This document shows, piece after piece, positions 1 through 12,400 of a stretch of 64,000 nucleotides of DNA; position 1 is the first letter of the stretch, and each line of letters begins with the position of its first letter. This stretch comes from Aplectana chamaeleonis (taxonomy: Eukaryota; Nematoda; Chromadorea; Rhabditida; Cosmocercidae), in the NCBI GenBank assembly GCA_029168955.1, contig JAPDOI010000373.1, forward strand, positions 372,001 to 436,000, in the 5' to 3' direction. Position numbers and translations under genes: made by a program. The notes under the pieces are model-generated. The model ran no database searches. It had not been told where the DNA came from and worked only from the letters and a program-made list of their open reading frames with translations.

Positions 1-1
1 T

Positions 2-1714
2 GTTGGTATCTCGCCAGCCATCCTGAAGAAGCTTCCCATGGAACTTCTACCGATGCTTGCAGATATCATTAACACTTCTTTCCGAACCTGCATTCTACCC
101 CAAGCTTGGAAGACAGCTAATGTGATACCATTGCCAGAGCCAGGCAAGTCCCAAAGTACGGCAAAAGGCTTTCGACCAATTAGCCTTTTATCTCCCGTCG
201 CCAAATTAGCTGGAAAGCTGATCGTGAGGGACCTGGCTGATCAAAATGAGGGACAGCAGCATCAGCATGGGCTCAGGAAACTTCACTCTACTACTACTGC
301 TCTATTGGAGATCGTGAGCTTTGCGGTCGACGGATTAAACATGAGAAAGCCCCTAAGAACGGTGGCTGTCGCCATCGACCTGACGAAAGCGTTTGACTCT
401 GTTAACTTGGGACTGCTGTCCGACAAACTGTTGAAGTCCTCGCTGCCATCATGGCAGAAGCGATGGATTGCAGCGTTTACTAAGGGCCGCCGTGCTAAGG
501 TTCAGTTTCAGAATCGCGTATCCGATAGTATTCCAAGAGCAGCCGGTATTCCGCAGGGCGGAGTGTTGTCTCCTGCCCTATTCAGCCTGTATCTTGAGTA
601 TCTACCCGAGCCACCGCAGGATATAAAGATTGTTTTGTACGCCGACGACATCACCATCATGTGCCAGGACCGTGACCTGCAAGCAGCCGCTAACAAGATC
701 AGCGCCTATCTGGTCGAGTTGAAGCTTTTCCTCGATAATATGATGCTCACAGTCTCTGCTGCAAAGTCATTTGTATCAGTGTCCACAACAAACACCAAGG
801 AACACAGTGCCCAACCAGATGTCAGATGGGATGGTAACCGTTTGCCAGCAGTAAGATTCCCCAAGCTGCTTGGTCTTATTCTCGATCCGTCACCGTCACT
901 GAAGTTCCACAAACTTGCGGAACAGAAACAGACAGTCGTCAAGGCAAAGCTCAATATTCTGAGAGCTCTCGGAGGAACATCATGGGGAAGCAGCTGAGAG
1001 ACTATATTGAGAACCTACAGAGCAATACTTCAGCCGGCTGTAGAATATGCGGCACCAGTATGGCAGCACCTGGTGTCAGACAGCTCCTGGAATAAGCTGC
1101 AGCGTGTGCAGAATGCTGCGCTTAGATTTGCTACCGGTTGTGCAAGGAGCTCCCCAATAGAACATCTTCACGCGGAGGCCTGCATATTGCCAGTCAAGGA
1201 GCATCGTGAACTCCAGACACAGCGGATGTATATTAAAGTTCTGAGACAGCCGAATCATCCGACAAAGAGAATTATGAAGCCGATTAGAGAGAGGTCGATT
1301 AGGACGCCTTTCGCAGATGCTCCTCGTGAAGTTGATGTATAGAGATGGGCCGACTCCAACATGGAAAGGCTTCGTTTTCTGCGTGAGGAGCACACCCAGT
1401 TTGTTCGAGGATATCTAGCGAAGGCGGCTGTGAACCCTATCTTGGGAACAGTGCCGCCTCGGGTTTGCGAGTCCGAGTCTAAACTCGGCAGACGAGCCAG
1501 ATGTGCTCTTGCACCGCTGCGCTTTGGTCACTCTATTCTGATCTTGTCTTACGTCAACAAGATCGACAGCAGCCGACCAGACGGATGCCCGGACTGTGGT
1601 GCTCCCGGACACGACACGGCGCACTTGTTCATGTGCCCGAAGAGACCTACCTCCTTAACAACAATGAACCTTTGCACGAACCCTGTGAATGCCGCCCAGT
1701 TCCTCAACCTATGA
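2..1714 (+). pseudogene. Jockey-like non-LTR retrotransposon, reverse transcriptase part, decayed and cut by the window start
   Basis: One reading frame (starting at base 2) runs through the whole segment and encodes the C-terminal part of a LINE polyprotein. Visible landmarks are the fingers motif GFRPISLL, the palm motif AFDSV, the PQGGVLSP motif, the catalytic YADDI (near 640) and, near the end, a Cys-rich CPDCGAPGHDTAHLFMCP knuckle typical of jockey and R1-like elements. The frame is broken by two in-frame stops, at 995-997 and 1340-1342, with no frameshift, so this is an inactive but fairly young copy. The 5' part (endonuclease, any ORF1) lies outside the window. A purine-rich stretch at about 1735-1760 may be the 3' end. 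Assignment to the jockey group is from motif style; another R1/LOA-type clade is possible. Confidence 0.85.
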
Positions 1715-2560
1715 CAAGAACCACTTTGAGGCTGCAGAAGAAGAAGGAGAAGAAACTCTAATTCTAGCCCGTTTTTCACCGCGCTACCTTCATAGTTTTT
1801 CAGCTGTTTTCCACCTAAGCTGATTTTTGTAGTTTTTTCGATAACGTTTTTCATCGTGACCACTGCCTTTAACCACCGTTGCTTATGTACGCAACATTGC
1901 ATATTTACACAATTGTGCGTAGTCGCCCAGCGTTTGAACGCCGTTCACCGATGAGTTCCTTCGAGGCACGGTTTTCGCATATATAAACTGTTTCCATCGA
2001 GCGAGCCCTCCTCGAGCGCAGAGAGCCCATACACCGGAAAGTGGCGAAACGGCATGGACGCACGGCAGAGATGCGAAGTGAATTAGAAGACAGAAAGGAG
2101 AGTGACGATGGCTGCGGTGATCGATTTGATTCTCTGGTCACTGCGTGCATTTTAATTGCATAGGCAAAAGAAACGCAGGGTAAAAGTGTAGTCTCCTTTA
2201 TTTCTACGGCGACCCACTCGATGAAAACAGAGTTTACCGTCGCGTCGCGCAGCGAAAACTCTAAATGCCACCCTAGGAGCCTATTGGTTCAAAACTGGTG
2301 CGAGGATACCGCGGCGTCGCGAGCGTCCGTTTCCCGATCCGTTTCCCGAGCTCTACCAGTCGTTTTCTCCTGCGAAACTAGCTACCCAGTTCCAGAGCTA
2401 TTTGGTTTCGAAAATTCCTGAATTGGCTGACTGAAGTTGGCACATTGCAAAGTATACATGAGTATTGTACAGTCATCACAGTCCTTATCAAATGTGGGTC
2501 AGGAAATTTTCCCTTGTCTTTCGGTGATCAAGTGTGGTGCAGCCAAGCCCGAACAAACGG
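1715..2560. other. Unassigned stretch after the LINE
   Basis: No recognisable gene. Short ORFs exist on both strands (for example a 66-codon + strand ORF at 2221-2421) but show no family resemblance. A TATA-like CATATATAAA occurs at about 1978; with no gene attached to it I do not call a promoter. The missing 5' exon of the caspase could lie here, but I could not identify it. Confidence 0.4.
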
Positions 2561-2785
2561 CACATTCCTCCCACACACTAAGAAAAGCCCAGATCGGCAA
2601 TAAATAAATAGTCAGAAATAAAAAATAAAGCAGAAACAGGCAAGAAACAAAATAGTAACTCACGCGGAATATCAGCTGCGCTGTCGATGACGAAATCTGG
2701 CAAAGTGCCAGGTTTCCACCATAGTTTGAATGTGTCGACCCCAACCGCACCATGTCCTTTTAACATTGCGGTAAACTGTACATCA
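2561..2785. repeat. Single arm of a foldback element
   Basis: This segment matches the right half of the foldback at 30064-30560 over its length, including the end CAACCGCACCATGTCC followed by TTTTAACATTGCGGTAAACT. The matching left arm is missing, so it is a half-element or deletion derivative. It lies upstream of the first detectable caspase exon. Confidence 0.65.
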
Positions 2786-3239
2786 AACTGTTGAGAGGGT
2801 TTTGTGTATCTAGATACGTACTTGTGGATCCCGCATGGCTAACCTCAGATGAAGAATTTCTTCTAGCCAATGCTGACAAACTTTCTCCGAATTATGAATC
2901 CGAATTCGCTGAGGACATCTTTGAATGAGTTTTCATGCTATTTTGAAGCTTTCCGAAAATTCAAGGGAACCACTATCATCAGGTAAATCCTTAGGGCCTC
3001 TGGAAATAAATCGTTGCTGATCTGACTTGAGACTTCGGGTTATTTAGAGTGCTGAGCACGAATCCTTGGCCGTTGCGTCGGTATTGTAAGGATTAATGTT
3101 TCTTACGTTCGGTGGAATGTCATTTAGGGGGTTTAAATTGAGGCGTTCCCTGGTATCGTGTCCTCCCATTTTCAGCACTTCAGTATCTTTGAACTCCAAA
3201 CGACTCCTTTATTTTTCGTTTATGCTAGTTTGTTTGCAG
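2786..3239. other. Sequence upstream of the first visible caspase exon
   Basis: Probably the intron preceding the CARD exon. A stretch at about 2822-2926 is open on the + strand with an acidic, coding-like composition and ends in TGA; I cannot assign it. At about 3045 a GTGCTGAGCACGAATCC-like motif shows a relic of the repeat family that forms the interiors of the foldbacks at 19450 and 51950. The frame just upstream of 3240 stays open but is pyrimidine-rich and ends TTGTTTGCAG, so I treat it as intron. Confidence 0.5.
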
Positions 3240-3403
3240 AGTGCTGGTGCATTGGATGTGCAGAGGGCAGCCATCGTTAAAGCCGTAAAGACGAGAGGTG
3301 ATAAGGCCTTCGAAGCGTTTTTCCGAGCCCTACTCTATGCGCGACAACCGCACCTTGCTGACCTGCTGCGGCCGCTGGTTAGCGAAAAAGTACTCCAGAC
3401 TCT
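3240..3403 (+). CDS. ced-3: ced-3 exon: C-terminal half of the CARD
   Basis: Begins after TTGTTTGCAG and ends before GTAAGT. It starts in phase 0 and leaves two bases over. Residues such as [17 protein letters not shown] align with the IVKAV..RGD.AFDAF segment of the CED-3 CARD, which binds CED-4. The exon starts mid-domain, so an upstream coding exon must exist. Confidence 0.88.
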
Positions 3404-6400
3404 GTAAGTTTTGATCCTTATAACCCTATTGAAGAAGATGACTTACTTGCTAGGACCGTAGGCTGTGATTGATAAAGTGAATAAAAGATAAAGTTCTTGG
3501 CGTATATCAATCCCACTGGGGATGCGCCACACAGTCGACTTCCGTTCAGTTTTTGGTATAAAACAGGGATTTCCAGGGAAAATGAGGACGAGTTGCATTT
3601 ATCGGGCAGTTCTATTCGAAGCTCTCCATTGAAGATGGATAGAAAGGGTGAGAGCGAGTTCATCGGTTAGAGAATTTCCTCTCCATTTTGATTATATATG
3701 CAGAAACCTCGCCGATTCTGCCGCCAATGGAGCCAGCTGGTTTTCTGGAAAGTCTCGTTGTAGATATGATTGATAATAATAGTTCACCTGAAATGGAGAT
3801 GTTCTCGAGAAATCGCGATTCTGTAAGTTGGAATCCCGAAGGGTTTCGCTCGCAGAGTTGTCCTCAGTTACTATCACGACGTTTAAATTTTAAGATATAT
3901 CCAAATTTCTCGTTGCCAAAAGGGCTGTGCTTGATAGTCAACAATGAGAATTTCGCATCCATGCCACGACGTCAAGGAACTGAAATCGATTGCGCCAATC
4001 TCAGGAACTTATTCCATCAATTAGGATACGGCATCATTGTTGAAAATGATCTCAGCTGCAAGGTGAGGCGTCACTTGTGAAACTAAAACTAGTTTATCTA
4101 AAGTGATGCTTTTCGAGTCAAGGATCGCATTTATAAGAATTATTTCCAGATGTTAATAATATCGTTAAGGTGAAAATATTCACGGAGGTCTGTGTATTGT
4201 TTAGCTCTCTGTTTTTTTCTCTGAATTTTCTTCCGACCGAGCAAAACATGTGTGCTCTTGTTTATTGTGACGCTGACGGATTTATGTTCAGGATATGATA
4301 TCTCGTGTTAGGTTGTTCGCCAACGATCCGCGGCACCGTGTCGCATCATCGGCGATTATAGTTGTGTTAACTCATGGAGAGCGCGACCAGTTGTTAGGTG
4401 AGTATTCACAAACAAGCATTATTTGATGTGAATAGAATGATCAGAAAATGGCGCCCGAGAATGTACACAATTCACAGAAAATCGAAATTATTGACTCATT
4501 CCTGATAGTCACGGGCAGGAAGTTTTGTGCACTTCAGGAGTTGGCGGAGATGACGACGTGATGTCAGTGTATCCATTTTTGGAGGCGCTCAATGCCAGAA
4601 ACGCACCGCTACTCGCCGGAAAGCCAAAACTGATATTCATTCAAGCATGCAGAGGAGGTGAGCGTTCCCACATCGCTCTTCACAACATAACTTTACGCAA
4701 TGAGGTAGACTGTCAGAGTAAAATAGCACCTCGTGGGAGTTTGTTGCGGAAGAGGGTTTTGAGGAGATGAGGCGTTGGACATATTATGGATCGAAATGAT
4801 TTGAAGATTTGAAAATAGTCGCCTCTTGTTCAATATCTAGTTGTAACTTCTTTCACTGCCCAAAGTATTGACATAAATACAAGTAGGGCCCGCCAACGCA
4901 GTGCGTTCATGAGCACACCTTGTTTATAACGGAATGCATAAACTCGTGGTCCGCCAAATGCCATTAACTGGCCATCTACTACTGTAGTTAGTTGAGCAGG
5001 GTGGCATTGCAGCTATCTATCAATATCTCGCGCACTCGCGAGTGTCTGTTGCTGGTTTAGAGAAGTTGAACCGGTAGAAAAACTTTCACTATAAACGTGG
5101 GAGTGGGCGGGCAAGACCCGAGAACTCCCTCGTTCATGCCAAAAGCTTTGCGTGCCCACCTACCGCCAACCGCACACGCCACACTGCTTGATTAAGCCGA
5201 AAAATCCGAGTGAAAAACCTCCTAAACAAGGGCAGTTATGACGCCATAGCCTGCCTGGAATGTCTGTCTAGAAACCTCTTCCAAACTGAACAACAACTTC
5301 TAGGAAAGTGACGTCTACCACTCATGCAGTCACGGGTGTCGGTGGCAGGTTGAGAGCCAACAGGGTTGGCGTTTCAACCTGCCACCGACGTCAGACTTGG
5401 GCTTACGGTGTTTCGATCACAGCGGGGGCCACAGTCTTGGGCGGGCGCAGGTCCTCGGTCCGCCATCATGCGAGAAATTTTCCTACTACTTCTTTCTCAG
5501 TCGTCGCAATCAGATGCGAAATCCACCAAAAAGCTCTCTTCGTCTCAGTCGTCGCAATCAGATGCGAAATCCACCAAAAAGCTCTCTTCGTTCGGAAGGG
5601 TTCCAGAAATCGTAGTTAAGTGGTGGAGAAACTTTCACTGTGGTCGCCCATTCATACCGCGGTCGGCCGAGAAGTAGAGTGCCAGCAGAGAGCCAGTGGC
5701 TGACCATGAACTCGTGCACTCCGTTGTAAACAGATCAACGTCCATGTTATTTGGTCAGGAAGCCGTACTCAGCATTTTGGTGAAAAAAATTCAGTCGATA
5801 ACCATCTTTTCTTCGGCTTCCCTCGTGCAAAAGTTTTCTAGCCAAGCAGCGTCGCGGCTGCCTTCTCGAATTACACAGATCATATATATGCATAAGGAGC
5901 TGTTCGTGTAAGCATAATAGACTCATTTTTAGCTTTTTCGAAGACTCCTCAAGCCGGATGGCCTACGCATATGCATCGCGCCTTTGATAGAAATCTTTGG
6001 TATAAAGTACTCGAGGAGGTTTAGGTGATGATCCATTTGTTGGATCACACCTCAAAACGCACAAAACGGTGGAAAGTCATTTATTTAAAAAAATAAATTT
6101 TCGAAAACCTCAATGAACTTGAACGAGTCACAAAAATGCCATCTATGCTTCCCGAAGGCTATAAATCCATAGAACGTATCCTATACCTCGAATCCATATG
6201 GCGGCAGTATTCCTCAATCGCGCCATTTGCCGCGTTTCATCATTTGTAGAATAGCTTCGGTCGGAAATCCATCGCCGATATTGTCATTTTGCCGGCATTC
6301 TCATATGCAAAGAAGATGATTATCATCTTCCACTCAATTGCGTAGTATTCCAACACGCTGTAGCTTAAAAAAGCCGCATTTGCCTCTTCAAAAGTATGAA

Positions 6401-9400
6401 AAGGGTGTAAGTATTACGAGTTCAAGGAGAACATCCAACAACGTTTTGGAATTTTCAGCTTAACTTCAGCCGAGTTCGGCCCTTTGATACTACTCTGACC
6501 CGTTCCTTACGCTATGAAATTGAGCGATCCTAAGTGGCATCCGAATTGCTGCCTCGAATTTGATGTGGCTTTCAAAACCTTTTTTCATAATCATGGTCTA
6601 GCTTTCAACGAATGACATTAAGATAATTCGAGAATAAACATTTTTTTAAAATTTTAGGTTTCTCGCTGCAGTTGTTCTTTGTGAATAATTGAATTTGTGA
6701 ATCGGTTCAACTGTTTCTCTCGGCAAACTACTGCCTATCCACTGAACAACTTTCAGATCGTCGTGATACTGGCGTGAGATTTGTGGAACAAACCGATGGA
6801 GCTCGACAAGAGAATGATGGAGTTTTCGGATTTTTCAACTGCATGCGACCTCCTGTCGTCACTGATGTATGTTGGTTGTCATTTGCAAGTAGTGTTGGCC
6901 CGTTCGGAAAGAAACTCCTTAAAGGCAGTGTTCACGATGAAAAAGCTGCCCATTCTTTGGCTAAAACGCAAGGTTTGGGTCCCTCTAAAGGGGGGATTAA
7001 GATTAAGAGCGGAAGTGCTGCGAATAACGGTCGTTAAATGGGTGAAAATCTCATGGGCCAGCCAACCCATTGGGTCACCCCGCCCACGACCTAGAACAGT
7101 TGCCCTGAATTCGTGTTACCGTAGGAACAGACACCGAATTTTCGGATAATCTTCATCGCGAAAGTTTCTAACATCCCAGCATGTACATTGGCCCCTCATA
7201 ATTTTAAATAATTTTTGGTACGGGATAGAGAAAACAAAGCCACTTATCTAAGAATTTCGGAGCGCGAAACCACTTCCCCGACGTCAGGTTCGATGCGTTG
7301 TGCACAGTCCTCCTGCGGACAACGCATCGAACCTGACACACATACAGGCACACAGTTCATCTACGCAATCGCGTTTGGTCCGCAAAGTGCACGCTGATTG
7401 CGAAAGCGTGTTGCAGCGCGGTTTCGAGGATCAGACAGGAATTCGGATAACCCGGACGGTTTTTGCCTTTTTTCCGCGGCTAAAAAAGGCAAAAATGGAC
7501 CGGGTGATCCGACATCCTTGTCTGAGGATGCTCGAAACCACACCGCTACACGCTTTCGCAATCCGCGTGCACTTTGCGGACTGAACGCGATCGCGTATAT
7601 GAACTGCAATTAATTTCTTCAGAGATTTCGTTAAGTAGTTTTGCTCCTCTATTTGAGTGTTCTGTGGGGACTTTTCCCTATTAACCTCTTAACGAACCTA
7701 GCTACCCAAAATCGTCAAAAACTATAATACGTTTTTTGTATCGTAAAGACTGCCTTTGAATCGGTTTTTCTTCGGATGTAGAGGGGCGAAAATCCTGAGG
7801 AATCGCACTGACTAATGTGTTTCTGTTTTCCGTGTAATCTATAAGTTTCGAAGCAAGCTACTCCCTAGTGCATACATCTTGAAAGAAGGCTGTTTTGTTT
7901 CCTCGACTTCACTCATGTTTTTTTCATATCTTCACTTTTTCTTTGTGAGGTTTATCCCATAACGATAATAACAGAGTTACCTTCCAGCCGAACCCTGTCC
8001 GCCCGCTTGAGTCGGACTTTCTCATCGCCTACGCTACACCGCCAATGTACGTTTCGTGGCGGAACAGTTTGAGAGGGAGCTGGTTTGTGCAAGCGATTTG
8101 TGAGGTAAAACGTAAATTTTTTCATCTTGATTGTTAGATTGTCAGGTTAATATTGTATATTTCTATTTGCTACTCAAAAGTCCTTCGAATCCTCTCAGAA
8201 AATGGGCGCAGCGGACAGCTGGCGATAATTCGCCACTTGCTCAACGGCTGGGCGATAATTGGCATCAAAGGCAGCATACACGCTCAAAAACGTGGTGTAC
8301 AACTCAGACCACAACGCCCACGCATTTGAAGCGTCAAAAACGACCCTCAATGACGCTACAGGAGTGAGAAGTTGACCCCGTCCCTGTATTTCTCCGCCCC
8401 CTGTATTTGTGTCCTCCTCCAGAACAGAGGTGGTGGGCCATTCCCACCTTCGTCGATGTATGCGGTCTACCTATTGTACCTATTCTATCACCCACAAGCG
8501 TCGTCGAAGGTGGGAATGTCCCAGCACCCCTGTTTTGGAGGCGTACGCAAATACAGGGGTGGAGCCAACTTCTTGCTCGTGTAGCTTCTATGTGAGACGT
8601 TCTTGACGCTTCGAAATTAGTAGGCGTTGTGTTCTGAGCCATACCATTCTATTCCCGTAGTTATCTCCATCGCATTTACGAGCGTGTATGCTGCCTTTAA
8701 GCTGGCAATTTCGAGGCCGACGGCTGGCCCATCCTTGTCGTCTCAGATAGTGCAGGCGGCGGACAGCTGCTGAAAGAGTGTCATTTCCCGATAAGCTGCG
8801 TTATAACTTGCAGTTAGCAGGCAATGATAATCACACCTTGAATTTACCGACCGCATGAGAAGGCAGTTATCCACCAATCGGCACTCGGCTCTCACCTAAC
8901 ATTCGAGTGGGATTCACTTGGCGCCGAGTGGTCACATGGCTGGCACTCGAGAGAGGAATCCACTCGTCACTTTTTATCATGTTATACTTTGATCACTTAA
9001 ATTATTGAAATGTTTATTATCAAAAGAGGCTCGAAATCTGCAAAAGCTCGCAAAAGTTTGTCAAGAAAAAATGTCTTTCGACTTTCGACGAATCTTGACG
9101 AATTTTGACGAATGAGAATCGACGAACTTTCTCGAGCTTTTGCAGATTTCGAGCCTCTTTTGATAATAAACATTTCAAGCAGCAATGAGGTTTTGCGATA
9201 GCAGTATTCTGCCACATATATCATTGATAAACTCAGCCGATATATACAGTGCGTTTCAAAATTATAAAGGCACCCCAGAAAATGGCAATTTCGCTCGCAT
9301 ATCAAGGACTTTCGAGCTGGGACCAATTCCATACGATTCAGCATAGTCGAAAACATCAAGCAACTTTATTTCCGAAAATATTTCATCACACTTTCTCGAG

Positions 9401-12400
9401 AAATATTCGGCAACTCGAAATAAGACCGTTTCAAAATTATAAAGGCACTATAGAAAAACGCAAAATTCATTTACAAAAATAAAAAGCAACAACAGATGAA
9501 TAACGGATAGGTCCACCATGATCAGCGGTAACATCAAAAATGCGGTTTAGCATACTATCCGTAAGCTTCTTCAAAAGAGGTGGGTCCAAATTGTCCCAAG
9601 CCCTCAGAATGGCGTTCTTGAGGTCACCGATGTTGTTATACTGCATGCCATCACAGTATATCTGCCTAACAATAATCCCCCAGATGTTCTCAATCGGGTT
9701 TAGGTCAGGACTACAGGGTGGCCACTTCAGAAGAGCGATATTCTTGCTGTTAAGCCAGTCGACAGTTGACCGGCTGCTGTGAACCGAGGCGTTGTCCTGC
9801 ATAAAAACGTACTTCTGACGGCGGCGTCCTCTCAGAAATGACAGGAGGTACTCAGCGAGCATCTTCTGGTATTCCTCGGAATCTATTCGACATGAAACAA
9901 AAGCTAGTTGGAGAACGCCACTGCTGCACAATGTCCCCCAAACCATTAGTGACTCACCGCCAAAGTTGCGCTTGCTGAAGACAAGCGGCTCCTTCCCGAT
10001 ATCTCTCCAGTAACTATGAAAACCTTCAGGGCCATCTAAGTTAAACTTCTTTCCGTCAGAAAAGATGATCGGAAAAACGTAGATTGAATTAAATTGTCCA
10101 AAAATGGAAAAGCGCCTTGGGGTGCCACATAACTTACCAATTCCCGATCCGTTTTCATATTCCCACTAGCAAACTGGAGTCGGCCGAATGTGTGGAGATC
10201 AGTCAGCTTTGGAGCCTTGTTCATAGACTGCCGAACAGTTACAGGACTGCCATTTACGGCCCTCCATACCGTAGTCTTTGACGCAGGAAGTGCCAGCTCG
10301 CACCTGACCTGGTTGACAGACTTCGTAGAATTGGACATGGAACGCCGAATATGACGGACATCTTTATCAGACAGCACTCTTGGTCTTCCGGCATTCTTAT
10401 TCTTTCCGTAGGGATCCGGATTCTTGACGTAGCTATCAATGCAGCTTGGAGAACGGCCAAGCTGAGCAGCGATGAAGCGATTCGAATGCCCAGCCTGATG
10501 CAACGCTTTCACTTGGGCTTATTCCTCACTTGAAAGTTTATATCCACGAGGCATAATGTCAGGGAGGTGCACGAAATTGTTGCCTTTTAAGTGGAGTGCA
10601 GGAGGATCGAAACTGTGGGAGATAAAAAAGCACCGCAGGGGGTGCCTTTATAATTTTGAAACGGTCGGATCTTATGTTTTCGAATATTACTTGATAAGTA
10701 TGGAATTATGTTTTCCATAAAGAAAATTTACTAAGGGTTTTCGGCTATGCTAAATCGAATGGTATTGGTCTCGGCTCGAAATTCTTTGACCTGTGAGCGA
10801 ATTTGCCACTTTTTGCGGTGCCTTTATAATTTTGAAACGCATCGTATAAGGGGCCGAATAGAGTCCCGCCGCTCAAAGGCGCGGCAGCATGAGATGGAGG
10901 AGAATCGACCGTGCGTCGCCGCATGATCGATGCTCCTCCATTGCACGCTGCCGCGCCTTTCAGCGGCGAAACTCTATTTGGCCACTAATGTGAATTAGTC
11001 CAATGAGTGCTCGCTTGGCACTTTGACGACGTCCTGGAAGGTAACCTGAAAGCGTTCTTCAGAGGCCAGGTGTGGGTGCCCCACCTAAGACCGACGATGC
11101 GTTTTAAATCTCCTATGCAACTGTCTGCGGTGAGGGACCCATCTAGACCCATCGGCTTGCCAAGAGACTGGCGGGCCACAGTCAAGCGATTGCTCAGTAG
11201 CGGGAGTGCAGGGTTCTAGCCAAGAGGCTGCCGGTGGACTGCCGACAGGGTTCTGGCGGACCACCGGCTCAAAGCTGTCAGAGATCAGGAATGGTTTTTG
11301 CTCGCCAAGCAAATACAGGCGGTCTGCCAATCCCATTGTCTGAGATTTTGAGCAAATCTAAGTTTCACTTTCACAGACTCTAAACGTTTGAGGACGAAGG
11401 AATCTTTCAAATTCCTTAACATAGTTTACCGCTAGCTGATCCATAATGGGTTCGGACAATGAGAAACCTTTACCCTCGGTGTCACTACCGAATTCCCATT
11501 ACCGTCACAGACAGACTCAAGTTTACGATGGTCCGCGGACCAGTCTATGGCTGGAAGTGGGTCGTTACTTTTGGTGAAAAGCGAATTGGGGAAGGGGTCG
11601 TTTTTTGAGTGTGGAGCCTTTCTTCATATGATATCCGGGAACGTTCGAGCGATATAGCGTGCACAACTATATCGCGAAAGTATCCCGCACATTGCATAAA
11701 GGTGTCGCCGTCCGGCACACTAAGGCCTCTGGTCCATAACACCTTAGGATCCGTACCTAGGGAGTCATGGAGTCTTTGGCCACAAGCCACAATTTCGCCA
11801 CCCTGAACTGTCGATCGCTGTCGAGTGATATCCAAAAAACTGCGCTATCCAGACTTCTGAGCTATTTCCATGCACCGTTTGCTGCTTTGCAGGAAACCCG
11901 CCTCAAGGATAGACCCGTCATCAGCGTCGGAGAGTACACCATCTACTGCGGTAACGCTGACGATAGGAGAGTGGGAGGCTGTGCAATAGCTGTAAGGAAG
12001 GATTTCAATGGTATGGTCAAGGAGTTCGGCTCAACGTCGTGTCGGAATGCATTCGTACGACTGCGGGATCACAGAGGATTCAATCTGTGGATAGTGAGTG
12101 CTCATGCGCCCACTGAAACCGCCGAAGACAATTCGAAGGATGCGTTTTATGAGGAACTCAATACGTTGCTGGCCAGGATACCTTGTCAACATGCTGTTGT
12201 CGTGGGATTAACGCAAATGCGAAGATGGGACTTGATCAGGAATCCGAAGTACTCGGTAAATGGTTCTACCCAGTGGAGCAAACATCGGACAATGGCTACC
12301 GCCTTGTCGACTTTTGTGAACGCAGTGGTCTGATTATTGCATCGACATTCAAGAGGAATCATCGCCGCCATCAGCTTACGTGGCAGGGACCAACCTGGCT

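Larger units (their letters stand above)
4658..6756 (+). other. ced-3 intron of 2.1 kb
   Basis: A GT..AG intron between the cysteine exon and the intersubunit-linker exon. It holds a dispersed repeat (5045-5180), a hairpin (5336-5393) and a 48-bp tandem duplication (5495-5590). In 5700-6756 I see no gene and no recognisable element. Confidence 0.75.
6867..7987 (+). other. ced-3 intron of 1.1 kb
   Basis: Contains a short hairpin (7287-7334) and a longer foldback (7349-7613). I see nothing recognisable in 6870-7280 or 7620-7980. Confidence 0.75.

Noticed and set aside
5308..5677. Three overlapping ORFs containing a duplicated [14 protein letters not shown] peptide
   Set aside because: They arise from the 48-bp tandem duplication inside a ced-3 intron; 48 is a multiple of 3, so several frames stay open.
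10036..10150. An intron in the Tc3-like transposase starting at a GTAAGT
   Set aside because: No AG acceptor lies before the IIFSDGKKF motif; a frameshift explains the frame change more simply.
11085..11336. A gene on the - strand between the Tc3-like and RTE elements
   Set aside because: Overlapping ORFs on both strands in GC-richer DNA without domain resemblance or splice context.
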